Source: Candidatus Saccharimonadota bacterium
GTDB lineage: Bacteria; Patescibacteriota; Saccharimonadia; Saccharimonadales; Saccharimonadaceae
NCBI GenBank assembly: GCA_009783305.1
Contig: WRHJ01000002.1
Coordinates: forward strand, 1-64,000
Direction: 5' to 3'
DNA: 64,000 bases
Shown here: in pieces, positions 16,269-24,760 of the stretch
Layout: every line of letters starts with the position of its first letter
How positions within the stretch are numbered: the first letter of the stretch is position 1
Notes under the pieces: model-generated
The model's database searches: none
What the model was told of the DNA's origin: nothing
The model's input: only the letters and a program-made list of their open reading frames with translations
Made by a program: the position numbers and the translations under genes

Positions 16269-18908
16269 ATGAAATTTAGTAAAACTTACGAACCTAATCA
16301 ATTCGAACCCGATATTTACGCCCTCTGGGAATCATCCGGCGCCTTCCGGCCCGCAGAGCAGGGAAATCCCTACTCCATCGTCCTCCCACCTCCCAACGCC
16401 AACGGCAATCTTCATATCGGTCACGGCCTTACCGTCGCCGTTGAAGATTCTCTTATCCGATATCACAGATTAGTCGGCGATTCCACTTGGTTCCTGCCCG
16501 GTGCTGACCATGCCGGCTTCGAAACTTGGGTCGTTTTCGAAAAATACCTCGAATCTCAAGGCGATAGTCGCTTCAACCACAGCAGGGAAGAGCTCTACCA
16601 AATGACCTGGGACTTCGTCGCCGAACAACGCGGCAACATGGAGCTCCAACTCCGCGCCCTCGGCGCTTCTCTCGATTGGTCTGCCTTCACCTTCACTCTT
16701 GATCCCAAAGTTATCGACACCGCCTACACCACCTTCAAGCAGATGTGGGACGATAACCTCGTCTACAGAGGTGAAAAAACCGTCAATTTCTGTCCCAAAC
16801 ATCAAACCGCCTTCGCTGATATCGAAGTCGCCCATAAAGAAGAGCAGGGCACCCTTTACGACATCGCCTACCCCCTGGCCGACGGGCACGGTGAACTCGT
16901 CGTCTCCACTACTCGCCCCGAAACCATGTTTGGCGACACCGCCGTCGCCGTTGACCCAGATGACAAACGCTATCAAAACATAATCGGTAAGTATGTCAAG
17001 TTACCTCTTACCGACAGAGAGATCCCCGTCATCGCTGACGATTTCGTCGACGAAGCCTTCGGCACTGGTGTCGTTAAAGTTACCCCTGCCCACGACCACA
17101 TCGATTTCGAAGTTGGCAAACGCCACAACCTCCCAATGATCTCTGTCATCGGCGAAGACGGCAAGCTCACCGAAGCTGCTGGCGCCGATTACGCCGCTCT
17201 CACCATCGAACAGGCTCGCGAAAAGGTTCTAAAAGACCTCAAGGCCCAAGACCTTCTCCGCGGCCGCAAAGAAATCACTCACTCTGTCGCCCATTGTTAC
17301 AAATGCAACAGTATCCTCGAACCCCTCCTCAAAGAACAGTGGTTCGTCAAAACTGAACCTCTCGCCGCCAAAGCCATCGAGGCGCTCCGCGAAAATCAGA
17401 TCAAATTCTATCCTGCGTCCAAAAAGCAGGTCGTTATCAATTACTTCAAACAACTCAAAGATTGGAACATCTCTCGTCAAATCCCCTGGGGCATCCCCAT
17501 CCCAGCCTTCAAAGCCAACGATGGCCAATGGATTTTCGACACCAACACCGACCAACCCTTCATCATCAAAGACGGCGTCACCTATTACCGCGACGAAGAC
17601 ACCTTCGACACCTGGTTCTCCTCTGGTCAATGGCCTTACATCACCACCAATCATCTAGAACAACCCAGCCCATATTACCCATTAGCCGTCATGGAAACCG
17701 CCGCCGACATCCTCTTCGCTTGGGTCGCCCGCATGATCATGTTTGGCCTCTATCGCACCGGCACCGTCCCCTTTAAAGACGTCTACCTCCACGGCCTCGT
17801 CCTCGATGAAAAAGGCCAAAAAATGAGCAAAAGCAAAGGCAACGTCATCAACCCCATCGAAATCATCGGCAAATACGGCTCCGACGCCTTCCGTATCGGT
17901 ATTCTCAGCTCCAGATCCGCCGGCCTCCCTCAGGCCTTCTCCGAATCCAAAGTCGTCGCCGGCCGCAACCTCTGCAACAAACTCTGGAATATCTCCCGCT
18001 TCATCCAGCAGATGGTAGATGAAGGTGATTTTAAAGAAGCTGTGGAAGAGGGGCGCGCTGCGCCCCTACTTCCAGCCGAACGCGAGGGGCGAAGCCCTGT
18101 AAAGACAGGCGCTTCCCCCGAAGTGTCTTCTGAAAAATCACCCTTCACTACCATCAACATGGGCGAAGACTGGATCTGCCGCGAACTTGACCACTGCAAA
18201 ACCGAACTCGACAAACTGATAGGGAAGTACCGCTTCGCCGAAGCCGTCGAACTCCTCTACGACACCATTTGGAACAAATACGCTGACTGGTTCCTCGAAA
18301 GCCAAAAAATCTACAAAAATACCCCTCTCCTCCAAAAAACCCTCGAACACATCCTCATCATGCTCCACCCCTTCGCCCCCTTCCTCACCGAAACCATCTG
18401 GCAAACTCTATCTTGGACCACCGACCTCTTAATTACCCAGAAATGGCCCGCCAAGCTCCCTTACGACCCTATGACCGCCGAGCAATTCGAAACCCTAATG
18501 ATTATCATCTCCACCGTCAGAGGCCATCTACAGAGCCTCCCAGGCGGTCAGAAACCCAATCTTTTGTTTGGCAATGACTCTTTAGTCAATGACAACCAAG
18601 TTCTCATCCAGTTCCTTACCCACGTCCCCGCCGTTATCCCAGATGACACTCCGCAAGGCATGCGCATCGCCCTCCCCAACCGCGAGATCTACCTCGACAT
18701 CGACGAACAAACCCTCAAAGAGTACAAGCAAAACCTCGAAAATAACATCCTAAAGCTCGGCGCCGAAATTAACACCTTAGAAACCCGCCTCCGCAACCCC
18801 AACTACCGCGATAAAGCCCCCAAAGAACTCGTCGAAGAAACCCAAAAACATCTCGAGCAAAAGCAAACCACCATGCAGCGCCTCAAGAACGAACTCACCT
18901 TAATCTAG
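16269..18908 (+). CDS. valS: Valyl-tRNA synthetase with in-frame palindromic insertion
   Basis: This class I synthetase has the HIGH motif as NLHIGHGL (about residues 45-52), the KMSKS motif as GQKMSKSKGN (about 515-524), the editing domain between them (GDTAVAVDPDD, TPAHDHIDFEVG) and a C-terminal coiled-coil arm (YLDIDEQTLKEYKQNLENN...) typical of ValRS. TACAAT lies 6 nt before ATG 16269 with no Shine-Dalgarno, so it is leaderless. The total is 879 residues. A family B palindromic element at 18021-18146 adds about 40 residues in the anticodon-binding region, between IQQMVDEGDF and TTINMGEDW, without breaking the frame. Confidence 0.97.
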   Translation: MKFSKTYEPNQFEPDIYALWESSGAFRPAEQGNPYSIVLPPPNANGNLHIGHGLTVAVEDSLIRYHRLVGDSTWFLPGADHAGFETWVVFEKYLESQGDSRFNHSREELYQMTWDFVAEQRGNMELQLRALGASLDWSAFTFTLDPKVIDTAYTTFKQMWDDNLVYRGEKTVNFCPKHQTAFADIEVAHKEEQGTLYDIAYPLADGHGELVVSTTRPETMFGDTAVAVDPDDKRYQNIIGKYVKLPLTDREIPVIADDFVDEAFGTGVVKVTPAHDHIDFEVGKRHNLPMISVIGEDGKLTEAAGADYAALTIEQAREKVLKDLKAQDLLRGRKEITHSVAHCYKCNSILEPLLKEQWFVKTEPLAAKAIEALRENQIKFYPASKKQVVINYFKQLKDWNISRQIPWGIPIPAFKANDGQWIFDTNTDQPFIIKDGVTYYRDEDTFDTWFSSGQWPYITTNHLEQPSPYYPLAVMETAADILFAWVARMIMFGLYRTGTVPFKDVYLHGLVLDEKGQKMSKSKGNVINPIEIIGKYGSDAFRIGILSSRSAGLPQAFSESKVVAGRNLCNKLWNISRFIQQMVDEGDFKEAVEEGRAAPLLPAEREGRSPVKTGASPEVSSEKSPFTTINMGEDWICRELDHCKTELDKLIGKYRFAEAVELLYDTIWNKYADWFLESQKIYKNTPLLQKTLEHILIMLHPFAPFLTETIWQTLSWTTDLLITQKWPAKLPYDPMTAEQFETLMIIISTVRGHLQSLPGGQKPNLLFGNDSLVNDNQVLIQFLTHVPAVIPDDTPQGMRIALPNREIYLDIDEQTLKEYKQNLENNILKLGAEINTLETRLRNPNYRDKAPKELVEETQKHLEQKQTTMQRLKNELTLI
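18021..18146. repeat. Palindromic element family B, copy 2 (in valS)
   Basis: Arms GAAGGTGATTTT (18021-18032) and AAAAATCACCCTTC (18133-18146) are complementary apart from one extra base. The core shares GAAGCTGTGGAAGAG, ACTTCCAGCCGAACGC, AAAGACAGGCGC and GTGTCTTCTG with the copy at 35402-35531. Internal stems GGGGCGCGC / GCGCCCC and GCCCTGTAAAGACAGGC are visible. ValS translates it as an Ala/Glu/Arg/Pro-rich loop. Confidence 0.85.
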
Positions 18909-18927
18909 TTCATGCTATACTGACCTC

Positions 18928-19320
18928 GTGAATCCACAAAAATCAAAAAGCATTTCCAAATTCCGTACAGAGAAAATCTACGAGCCGCCCGCAAAATCCG
19001 AACCAGATGACGACTACAAGCCAGAATACGACCCCATTAACCGCCCATTTACCCCTGTCAAATCACACTCACGCGCCCCCATCACCCCAGACGAAAAACC
19101 CGAGACAGATTCCAAAAAACACCCCTTGGTCTACGGCCTAATAGCCGTTGCGCTCCTCCTTCCTTTTGTTATCCTAGTCACTGCCCTCATCAACCCAATC
19201 GGCGAGTTTTTTCAAGATTTTCAAAAATACACCACCTCTCTCTCAGATAGGCCATCCCTCACTCCACAAGAGCTCATACAGACTCTTAACCGTTTTTTCG
19301 AGCAACGCAACAATCATTGA
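18928..19320 (+). CDS. Single-pass membrane protein, unknown
   Basis: This 130-residue protein has a hydrophilic Pro/Lys/Asp-rich N-terminal 65 residues, one hydrophobic segment (about 70-93) and a short C-terminal part. The start is GTG at 18928, 6 nt after a TATACT box, a leaderless GTG start. No family recognised. Confidence 0.6.
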   Translation: MNPQKSKSISKFRTEKIYEPPAKSEPDDDYKPEYDPINRPFTPVKSHSRAPITPDEKPETDSKKHPLVYGLIAVALLLPFVILVTALINPIGEFFQDFQKYTTSLSDRPSLTPQELIQTLNRFFEQRNNH

Positions 19321-19350
19321 TCTTCTGAATCAACCCCTCATCCTATGCCG

Positions 19351-19728
19351 CTAACTCAATCGCAACTTCTCCGCAATCTCCGTCATTTCCCCATCTGATA
19401 ACTCCAACACCCGTCCGTGCTCCCAAGTCGGATCCAGCGGCATCAAATGCACATGCACATGCGGCACATCCGTCCCAATCACTCTCAGCAACACCCTCTC
19501 TCCCAATACCTCATCCATATGCTTCGCCAATTTCTTCACCGTCGCCCACAGCGCCGCATAATCTTCATCTGATAAATCATAAAACTTGTCCACTTCCACC
19601 TTCGGCACCACCAGCACATGTCCCGCCGATTCCGGATGAATATCCAAAAACGCAAACGTCCGCTCATCTTCATACACCTTATAGCTCGGTATCTCACCCC
19701 TGATAATCTTCGTAAAAATACTACTCAT
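19351..19728 (-). CDS. HIT-family nucleotide hydrolase
   Basis: The 125-residue product matches the histidine-triad family in length and order: FTKIIRGEIPSYKVYEDE at the start, FLDIHPESAGHVLVVPK, and the catalytic triad HVHVHLMP near residue 100. By family knowledge it hydrolyses nucleotide phosphoramidates or related dinucleotides. GTAAGGAGGG precedes the ATG. Confidence 0.93.
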   Translation of the reverse strand: MSSIFTKIIRGEIPSYKVYEDERTFAFLDIHPESAGHVLVVPKVEVDKFYDLSDEDYAALWATVKKLAKHMDEVLGERVLLRVIGTDVPHVHVHLMPLDPTWEHGRVLELSDGEMTEIAEKLRLS

Positions 19729-19894
19729 TTTCCCTCCTTACTACCTCTATTCTATCACACCATTCCGCTATTGACTATTTTCATCATCTGTGATATAATT
19801 AGAGGATAGAGTCGCTCTCAAAAGCGCCCTACGCACCCATTACATCTATGTTTTTCGCCTATTGGTGCTTCAAAATTAGAAAGGAGGTGCCAGT

Positions 19895-20365
19895 ATGGCA
19901 CGAGATCCCTATGCAGATATCTTCAAGCTGTCCGCTGGCCACGAATTGGAAACGCAGCTCATCGACGTCTTCGGCATCCATTTCACCAAAAAGGGCAAAG
20001 TACTCAGCACATCAGAATTCCGTTTCGCTACCTCCCAAGAGGACAGAGAACTCGGCACCGATGCGTTTATCTACGGCTTGCCTTGTGACTTTACCTGCAA
20101 TTTCGCCGGCAAAAATCACATGATCGACCTGCACATCAACGTCGACCTGCCAGGTATCGGACTTGTCCGCTTCGGCGTACGTACCGGTAATGGCCGCGTC
20201 AAATTCGAAACACCGGTGCTAGTCATCGGTATCGAGACCGAAGGTTATTTCAGCAAGAGCTTCATCCCAAACATCATCGACAGTATCAGCCATAAGATCG
20301 ACGACATCATCAATGTCGGCCAAGAAGCTTATTGGAACTGTTGCGATGAATTAAATTTAGCCTGA
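19895..20365 (+). CDS. Hypothetical soluble protein
   Basis: This predicts a 156-residue soluble protein of mixed alpha/beta character (ARDPYADIFKLSAGHELETQL...; GTDAFIYGLPCDFTCNF; HMIDLHINVDLPGIGLVRFG). The central strands look like a small barrel or nuclease-like core, but I see no catalytic signature that I can defend. GAAAGGAGGTG lies before the ATG. It is followed after 14 nt by the next gene and shares its terminator. Confidence 0.6.
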   Translation: MARDPYADIFKLSAGHELETQLIDVFGIHFTKKGKVLSTSEFRFATSQEDRELGTDAFIYGLPCDFTCNFAGKNHMIDLHINVDLPGIGLVRFGVRTGNGRVKFETPVLVIGIETEGYFSKSFIPNIIDSISHKIDDIINVGQEAYWNCCDELNLA

Positions 20366-20379
20366 AAGAGGTGGGCAAA

Positions 20380-20745
20380 ATGACGCAAAACAAGACGAAA
20401 CCCGATATAGCCAGGAAGGTCGTTTTCCTCACCAAAAGCGGCCATCCCCCCACAGCCAAGAGTATGAACGAATATCTCAGCCTCTTCGCCGCCGCTGCCG
20501 GCCTCAAACATGGTCAGACCATGGAACAGCAAGCCGTCGGCGGACCCATCTGGAACGAACAACCCAATCTGTTGGCAGATCTCATCGAGCGCAATCCCGA
20601 TATCGTCCGTATTGCCGTCCTTGACGACAAATCGCAATGCCAACTCATCAGACCAGATTTACTTTCCGTCTTCGCAGACGCCATCCGCCACAGCCCATCG
20701 GAAACATCATGGTGCATCGCCATGAATCTTCTCAACCAAACATAG
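20380..20745 (+). CDS. Hypothetical soluble protein
   Basis: This predicts a 121-residue soluble protein (MTQNKTKPDIARKVVFLTKSG...). The ATG at 20380 is preferred to the GTG 9 nt upstream because AGAGGTGG is well placed before it. Second gene of a two-gene operon ended by the hairpin at 20753-20783. No family recognised. Confidence 0.6.
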   Translation: MTQNKTKPDIARKVVFLTKSGHPPTAKSMNEYLSLFAAAAGLKHGQTMEQQAVGGPIWNEQPNLLADLIERNPDIVRIAVLDDKSQCQLIRPDLLSVFADAIRHSPSETSWCIAMNLLNQT

Positions 20746-20752
20746 AGCACCC

Positions 20753-20783
20753 AAAAAGGACCGGTTCAACCGGTCCCTTTTTT
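20753..20783. terminator. Bidirectional intrinsic terminator
   Basis: AAAAAGGACCGG-TTCAA-CCGGTCCCTTTTTT is symmetric enough to end both the plus-strand operon and the convergent FHA-like gene. Confidence 0.85.
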
Positions 20784-21408
20784 ATTCCTCGCCAAACACC
20801 TCCAACATCTCCGGCGGCCAGTAGTGCTTGCTGTCGTCCAAATGCTCATTCCAGCTCAGCTCAACTTTCTTATCAAACTTCACATCTCCCATACCATCCC
20901 ACCCGCTCTTCTCTGGACCGTAAATTATCTCCGTTGGATTAGTCGGATTGTGATTTATAATCCTCAGTCCATCCTCATCCGCTACCACCGCAAAGTGTTC
21001 TCGCGACACTTTGTTCGAATACGCAAACCGATCAGCATGATGGCTGCGTCCAATCTCCACCGGACCCTCCCCAATACGTATCCCTTTCAGTCCCTTGCCT
21101 GCTTCTTGCCTAAACGTCTCATCCACAATCATATAATCCGCCAAATAAGAACTATTATCCCCTGGCATGATCATTTTCGTGCCATTTGGCCCATCCGCCG
21201 GCGTCTCACGCAAATCGAGTATCATGAACGTTTTATCCCCCGCCTTTATTCCCGCCAAAGTTGCTACATTTATCCCCTTCAGTTCCAACATTTGCTCCCG
21301 GTTCAATAGCGGTTCGTGACCCGCCAAACTCATCGTCTCACCCGGAGCCATCTGCCGTCTCTCCACCCCGGACTGCTCCCAGCCCTCGTTTATCGTCTCA
21401 TTTTTCAT
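20782..21408 (-). CDS. FHA-domain-like protein
   Basis: The 208-residue protein has a C-terminal half with the forkhead-associated pattern: VEIGRSHHADR (the GR site, about residue 115), NKVSREHFAVVADEDG (S-R-x-H-F, about 132-147) and INHNPTNPTEI, which bind phosphothreonine in known members. The N-terminal 90 residues include EPLLNREQMLELKGINVATL and no recognised domain. No kinase gene is in the window. The start at 21408 fits a TACTCCC/TAAGTATG region upstream but the ribosome-binding site is weak. Confidence 0.75.
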   Translation of the reverse strand: MKNETINEGWEQSGVERRQMAPGETMSLAGHEPLLNREQMLELKGINVATLAGIKAGDKTFMILDLRETPADGPNGTKMIMPGDNSSYLADYMIVDETFRQEAGKGLKGIRIGEGPVEIGRSHHADRFAYSNKVSREHFAVVADEDGLRIINHNPTNPTEIIYGPEKSGWDGMGDVKFDKKVELSWNEHLDDSKHYWPPEMLEVFGEE

Positions 21409-21466
21409 ACTTATACTCCCTTATCCCACCATTCTAACACAGCCTTCTTGTGGTACAATTCAAGGT

Positions 21467-21554
21467 GGAAGCGTGGCCGAGTGGTTGAAGGCGCACGACT
21501 CGAAATCGTGTGGGCCGAAAGGTCTCGGAGGTTCGAATCCTCTCGCTTCCGCCA
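21467..21554 (+). tRNA. tRNA-Ser (anticodon CGA)
   Basis: Class II cloverleaf with acceptor GGAAGCG / CGCTTCC, anticodon stem ACGAC... around loop CTCGAAA, a long variable arm and GTTCGAATC; CCA is encoded. TACAAT lies 7 nt upstream. Its 3' end (TTCCGCCAGAG) recurs four more times downstream, marking it as an integration site. Confidence 0.95.
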
Positions 21555-21740
21555 GAGTGAACGTGAGCCTCTTTTGAGGCTTCTTTTATTCGGAAAAGCT
21601 TGGTTATAACCTTGTCTCCGGAGTCGGTCTAGGTGGATTTGAACTTTTTAAGTAATGCGGGCTGTTTAACGGCGATGGAATTAGCGTTTTTCTTGGTTAT
21701 AACTTATGTGTTCTGTTCTGGTATCCGAGGACTTTAATAT
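21541..21740. repeat. Island repeat R1 (tRNA 3' end plus terminator plus two GGTTATAAC boxes)
   Basis: Downstream of tRNA-Ser(CGA) about 200 nt contain the tRNA 3' end, the terminator hairpin and two GGTTATAAC boxes (21602-21610 and 21695-21703). About 100 nt of this are near-identical to R2 (22575-22680). The segment has no gene. Confidence 0.75.
21566..21592 (+). terminator. Terminator of tRNA-Ser(CGA)
   Basis: AGCCTC-TTTT-GAGGCT followed by TCTTTTATT ends the tRNA transcript. A near-copy at 22594-22620 belongs to the second repeat of the island. Confidence 0.75.
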
Positions 21741-21757
21741 TGTGTTAGTATGAATGC

Positions 21758-22492
21758 ATGGATAAGCAGGATGATGTCGCACGGAGCAACGCTGTGCCCC
21801 TGGTGGGTTTAGGGAACGATTCGATTCCGGCGGAGGTCATAGCTCCTGGTAAAAAAGATACGAAAGAGAAAAAAGTTATTGTTGCCCTTATAACTACATT
21901 AGTCGTGGTAATTGTAGTGGCCGTGGCCGTGATTTTGTTTGGGGTGCTGCCTTCCATAAAAAGGACTGGTGCAATCACGGAACGTTGGGATGAGTTCATT
22001 GGTGTAGCAGCAGAACACTTTACGGTTGAAGAGATTGGGAGGGATATTTCTAGTGGAAGGCTTTCTTTCATGATCGAAGGAGAATATTCTTTTGACTATG
22101 CGTGTGAGGTGCAACCACTTAACATATCCACCGGATACGGACCACATTGCGACATAAAAGGTTTGGGTAGCTCGGACTCAACTTCCTTTCTAGACTTCTT
22201 TATGAATATGCATAGTGAACGCATAAGTGCGCTATTGGCAGAATATAGCGACTATCTAGTTCCTTCTGATGGGCGCCATAGAGATTTTACCGTCAATAAT
22301 TCTGGAAAACTAAGGGAGCTTTTCCTTAAGATGATGGAGTTACCTGGGATGCGGCAAGCTTATGGTGTATGCAAGAGTTCTAACCTGTCCGGACTTTGTG
22401 ATGTTTCTGTTTCGCGGAGTATATACGTTAATGTGACAGGTTGGGGGCGCTCAGATATTTTTACATGGGCAATGTACGAGGCTGAAATATAG
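21758..22492 (+). CDS. Single-pass membrane protein of the tRNA-Ser island, unknown
   Basis: This 244-residue protein has a cytoplasmic N-terminal 38 residues, one transmembrane segment (about 39-62, VIVALITTLVVVIVVAVAVILF) and an outer domain of about 180 residues with several Cys that could form disulphides (DYACEV, GPHCDI, GVCKSS, GLCDVS). A TAGTAT box a few nt before the ATG suggests a leaderless transcript. Its base composition is more A/T-rich than neighbouring core genes. No family recognised. Confidence 0.65.
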   Translation: MDKQDDVARSNAVPLVGLGNDSIPAEVIAPGKKDTKEKKVIVALITTLVVVIVVAVAVILFGVLPSIKRTGAITERWDEFIGVAAEHFTVEEIGRDISSGRLSFMIEGEYSFDYACEVQPLNISTGYGPHCDIKGLGSSDSTSFLDFFMNMHSERISALLAEYSDYLVPSDGRHRDFTVNNSGKLRELFLKMMELPGMRQAYGVCKSSNLSGLCDVSVSRSIYVNVTGWGRSDIFTWAMYEAEI

Positions 22493-22549
22493 AGCGTCTT
22501 TGTAAAGTTTGTTACTAATGTAGTTCGTGTCTCAGAATTGATGTTTATA

Positions 22550-22800
22550 GATTGTTATAACTTGAGAAACTGTGTTCCGCCAGGGTGAACTATGACCTCT
22601 TTTGAGGCTATTTTTATTCGGAAAAACTTAATTATAACTCTGTCTCCAGTGTTAGTCTGAGCGGATTAGAACTTTTTGGGTATTTTCCTCTGTTGAGCGA
22701 CGGGAAATAGGTGATTTTGGTTGGTTATAACCTATGCGCTGTCTTGTTGCTTTCGTAGGTTCTGGTGATGACTAGGGAACTACGAAACATGGTAGAATAG
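22550..22800. repeat. Island repeat R2
   Basis: GTTATAACTTGAGAAAC (22554-22570) leads into TTCCGCCAGGGTGAAC (22575-22590, a copy of the tRNA-Ser 3' end), then the terminator-like hairpin and a second GGTTATAAC (22723-22731). It aligns with R1 over nearly its whole length. The 22493-22804 gap holds only this repeat and the TAGAAT box of the next gene. Confidence 0.75.
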
Positions 22801-22804
22801 AGTT

Positions 22805-23374
22805 ATGAAAGATAGAAAAATACTTTTAATTCACGGCTATAATGGAGTGCCACAAGTGTTTTTGTGGTTGAAGGAAGAGCTTGAGAAGCTGGGCTACTTG
22901 GTCGTTATGCCAGAGCTTCCTACGCAAGAAAACGTGAGGTACGATATCTGGAAAAACGAATTCGAAAAATACAAAAAGGATTTAGACGGAGAGTTAATCG
23001 TAGTAGCGCATTCTGGCGGTAACCCTTTTATTATCAAATATCTGAACGAGAACGATTTGGGGATAAAACTTTATGTGGGTCTTGCGGGGTTCAGCGATAA
23101 GTTCGTTACGGAAGGCAGGAAAGATTTGGATGACGCTGTTGAGAGCTTGGCGCCGACAGACGAAGAAATTAATAATTTTAAGAATAACGTAGATGCTAGA
23201 TACGCTATATATAGTGATGATGACCACATTATACCTCTTGAAATACTAAAAAAGCATGCCGACAATATTGGCGCAGAACACTTATTGATATCCGGTATCG
23301 GTCATATGGGCAAAAAGAGTAATTTGCAGACTTTACCACAAGTATTAGAGATTATTGGGCGAACTAGTGCTTAA
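22805..23374 (+). CDS. RBBP9/YdeN-type serine hydrolase
   Basis: The 189-residue product has the order typical of this small alpha/beta-hydrolase family: KILLIHGYNG at the start, the nucleophile elbow VVAHSGGN (Ser near residue 69), an acid in IYSDDDHIIP (about 137-146) and the catalytic His in SGIGHMGKKS (about 164). It is expected to be a soluble cytoplasmic hydrolase of unknown substrate. TAGAAT lies 6 nt before ATG 22805, so leaderless. It is a cargo gene between repeats R2 and R3. Confidence 0.85.
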   Translation: MKDRKILLIHGYNGVPQVFLWLKEELEKLGYLVVMPELPTQENVRYDIWKNEFEKYKKDLDGELIVVAHSGGNPFIIKYLNENDLGIKLYVGLAGFSDKFVTEGRKDLDDAVESLAPTDEEINNFKNNVDARYAIYSDDDHIIPLEILKKHADNIGAEHLLISGIGHMGKKSNLQTLPQVLEIIGRTSA

Positions 23375-23435
23375 AGTAGTATAATTCAATCGTTAATCGG
23401 TGGAATATTTGTTTGTCGAATTATTACTAGACTTG

Positions 23436-23600
23436 TAGATTGTTATAACTTGAGAAACCGTGTTTCGTCTGAGTAGATTCGAATTTTTGAATATTTTGAG
23501 TTATTTAACAGCGGTAGGAGATTGGTTATAACTTGTACGCTGCCTTGTATCCCTCGTGGGCTCTAGTGATATCTGAAGTAGTGTCTTGAAAGCCACCTCT
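23436..23600. repeat. Island repeat R3 (decayed)
   Basis: GTTATAACTTGAGAAACCGTGTTTCG (start at 23442; compare R2) has a decayed tRNA end (TTTCGTCTGAG) and no terminator hairpin. A second GGTTATAAC lies at 23524-23532 followed by a CGCTGCCTTGTATC stretch that resembles the end of R2. No gene is present. Confidence 0.65.
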
Positions 23601-23606
23601 GCTTTA

Positions 23607-23635
23607 TTGACTTTTTTAAGTATGTGTGCTATAAT
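23607..23635 (+). promoter_or_regulatory. Promoter of the 23872-24583 operon
   Basis: TTGACT (23607-23612), a 17-nt spacer with TGTG before the box, and TATAAT (23630-23635) give a strong predicted promoter. The first large gene begins 235 nt further on, leaving a long leader. Confidence 0.8.
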
Positions 23636-23639
23636 AAGA

Positions 23640-23870
23640 ATGTGAGCTGGTAACAGTTTACAGATTAGAGTGAGGTGTACGTATGGCGGTTTTAAGACCC
23701 ATATATGGGTCTTCTTGTTTCTAAACAAGAAGATTCCACTCCTTATCTACGAACTTTTACATGATGACTTACAGAGGTGTTTCCGCCCTACACGCTTATA
23801 TATCAGATGTAGGCGACTAGGGCGAAAACACGAGTTCTCGCCTATAATTGAACTATGAGGAGGAAACAGA
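23640..23870 (+). promoter_or_regulatory. Structured leader RNA with a 13-codon leader ORF
   Basis: After the promoter, GAGTGAGGTG precedes ATG 23683 of a 13-residue ORF (MAVLRPIYGSSCF, stop at 23724). The ORF overlaps two consecutive perfect hairpins, AAGACCCATATATGGGTCTT and CTTGTTTCTAAACAAG. A third, larger stem pairs GTGTTTCCGCCCT (about 23778-23790) with AGGGCGAAAACAC (about 23818-23830). A second TATAAT lies just before the operon. This could be an attenuator or other cis-acting RNA; the class is not recognised. Confidence 0.5.
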
Positions 23871-23871
23871 T

Positions 23872-24225
23872 GTGATAAAACCGCAAGAGCTTACACGAGC
23901 GCCGAACCAGATTTATGTCCCTATTCCGTACAAAAACCCTAAACTTAACTGGGAAGGCCATATCAACGGGATTAAGCGCTGGGCAGAAAAGTTCGGCATC
24001 AAGCTGGGAGAAGATTACGGATTCGGAATCGAAATCTCAGAAATACCCGAAAGCATCGAATGGCACACCGAGGACGAAACCGGAGGCTTCTTGATTGACT
24101 CAAAGCTCGGTGCCGTTAAAGGACGAGTCGGCGTGGTCAATAGGACTGGAACGGCCGAAAACGGCACAGTGTCTTGCAAAATAACACCTGGGATACCGGT
24201 ATCTACATCACTGAATTACGAATAA
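23872..24225 (+). CDS. Hypothetical island protein
   Basis: The 117-residue protein (VIKPQELTRAPNQIY...) looks soluble and beta-rich at its C-terminus, with no known motif. I chose GTG 23872 because GAGGAGG lies 8 nt upstream. A TTG start 24 nt earlier would have no ribosome-binding site. The Shine-Dalgarno itself lies in a 6-codon ATG frame that stops on the GTG (ATGTGA), which may couple translation. The next gene follows after 13 nt. Confidence 0.55.
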   Translation: MIKPQELTRAPNQIYVPIPYKNPKLNWEGHINGIKRWAEKFGIKLGEDYGFGIEISEIPESIEWHTEDETGGFLIDSKLGAVKGRVGVVNRTGTAENGTVSCKITPGIPVSTSLNYE

Positions 24226-24238
24226 GGGAGGGGAAATA

Positions 24239-24583
24239 ATGGACGGATTTATGAAGCAGCAAGTTACAGACTTCACTGGTCTGGTGGATCGCGAGATGAC
24301 GGCGATAAAGCAAGCGGCGGACAGGATCGTTGATGCGACAAAGTTTTGCGATGAACTCGACAGCAAGGAAGGACTAAGCTTTGCGGAAAAATATGTGCAA
24401 CTGTATCTGAATAAGATCTTTGATTTCATGGACGAGATTAAGGAAATGTCAGAGCAGGCGCCTTTGGCCGCGAAAGCCCTCTTCATGGTTATAAACCATT
24501 CGATGTCGGCTGTTCCTGCGCCCGCCACAGAAGCCGAAGCAGCCGAGCTGTTAACCCACATCATGCTTAGCAGCGCCGAATGA
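24239..24583 (+). CDS. Hypothetical helical island protein
   Basis: This predicts a 114-residue, almost entirely helical soluble protein (GFMKQQVTDFTGLVDREM..., ending in an Ala/Glu-rich helix). AAGGGAGGGG precedes the ATG. Second gene of the operon with 23872-24225, closed by the terminator at 24608. Confidence 0.6.
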   Translation: MDGFMKQQVTDFTGLVDREMTAIKQAADRIVDATKFCDELDSKEGLSFAEKYVQLYLNKIFDFMDEIKEMSEQAPLAAKALFMVINHSMSAVPAPATEAEAAELLTHIMLSSAE

Positions 24584-24607
24584 ACTATTAAGTAAGTCAT
24601 TACGAAC

Positions 24608-24640
24608 AAACCGTCAGGCGCAGAGCGCCGGGCGGTTTTT
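24608..24640 (+). terminator. Intrinsic terminator
   Basis: AACCG-CAGGCGC-AGA-GCGCCGGGCGGTTTTT forms a strong GC-rich stem with a T run after the two-gene operon. Confidence 0.85.
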
Positions 24641-24694
24641 CTATAGATTTATTATGTTTGTTATTATTAGAGCTGGAACAGTTTTCTTCCTTAA

Positions 24695-24732
24695 AGATGG
24701 TTATAACTTGAGAAATTCTGTTCCGCCAGAGC
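24695..24732. repeat. Island repeat R4 (short)
   Basis: GGTTATAACTTGAGAAATTCTG (from 24699) followed by TTCCGCCAGAGC copies the R2 junction and the tRNA-Ser 3' end, without the terminator or second box. Confidence 0.7.
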
Positions 24733-24760
24733 ATAAGCGTAATAGCAAAAGGAGATTAGT

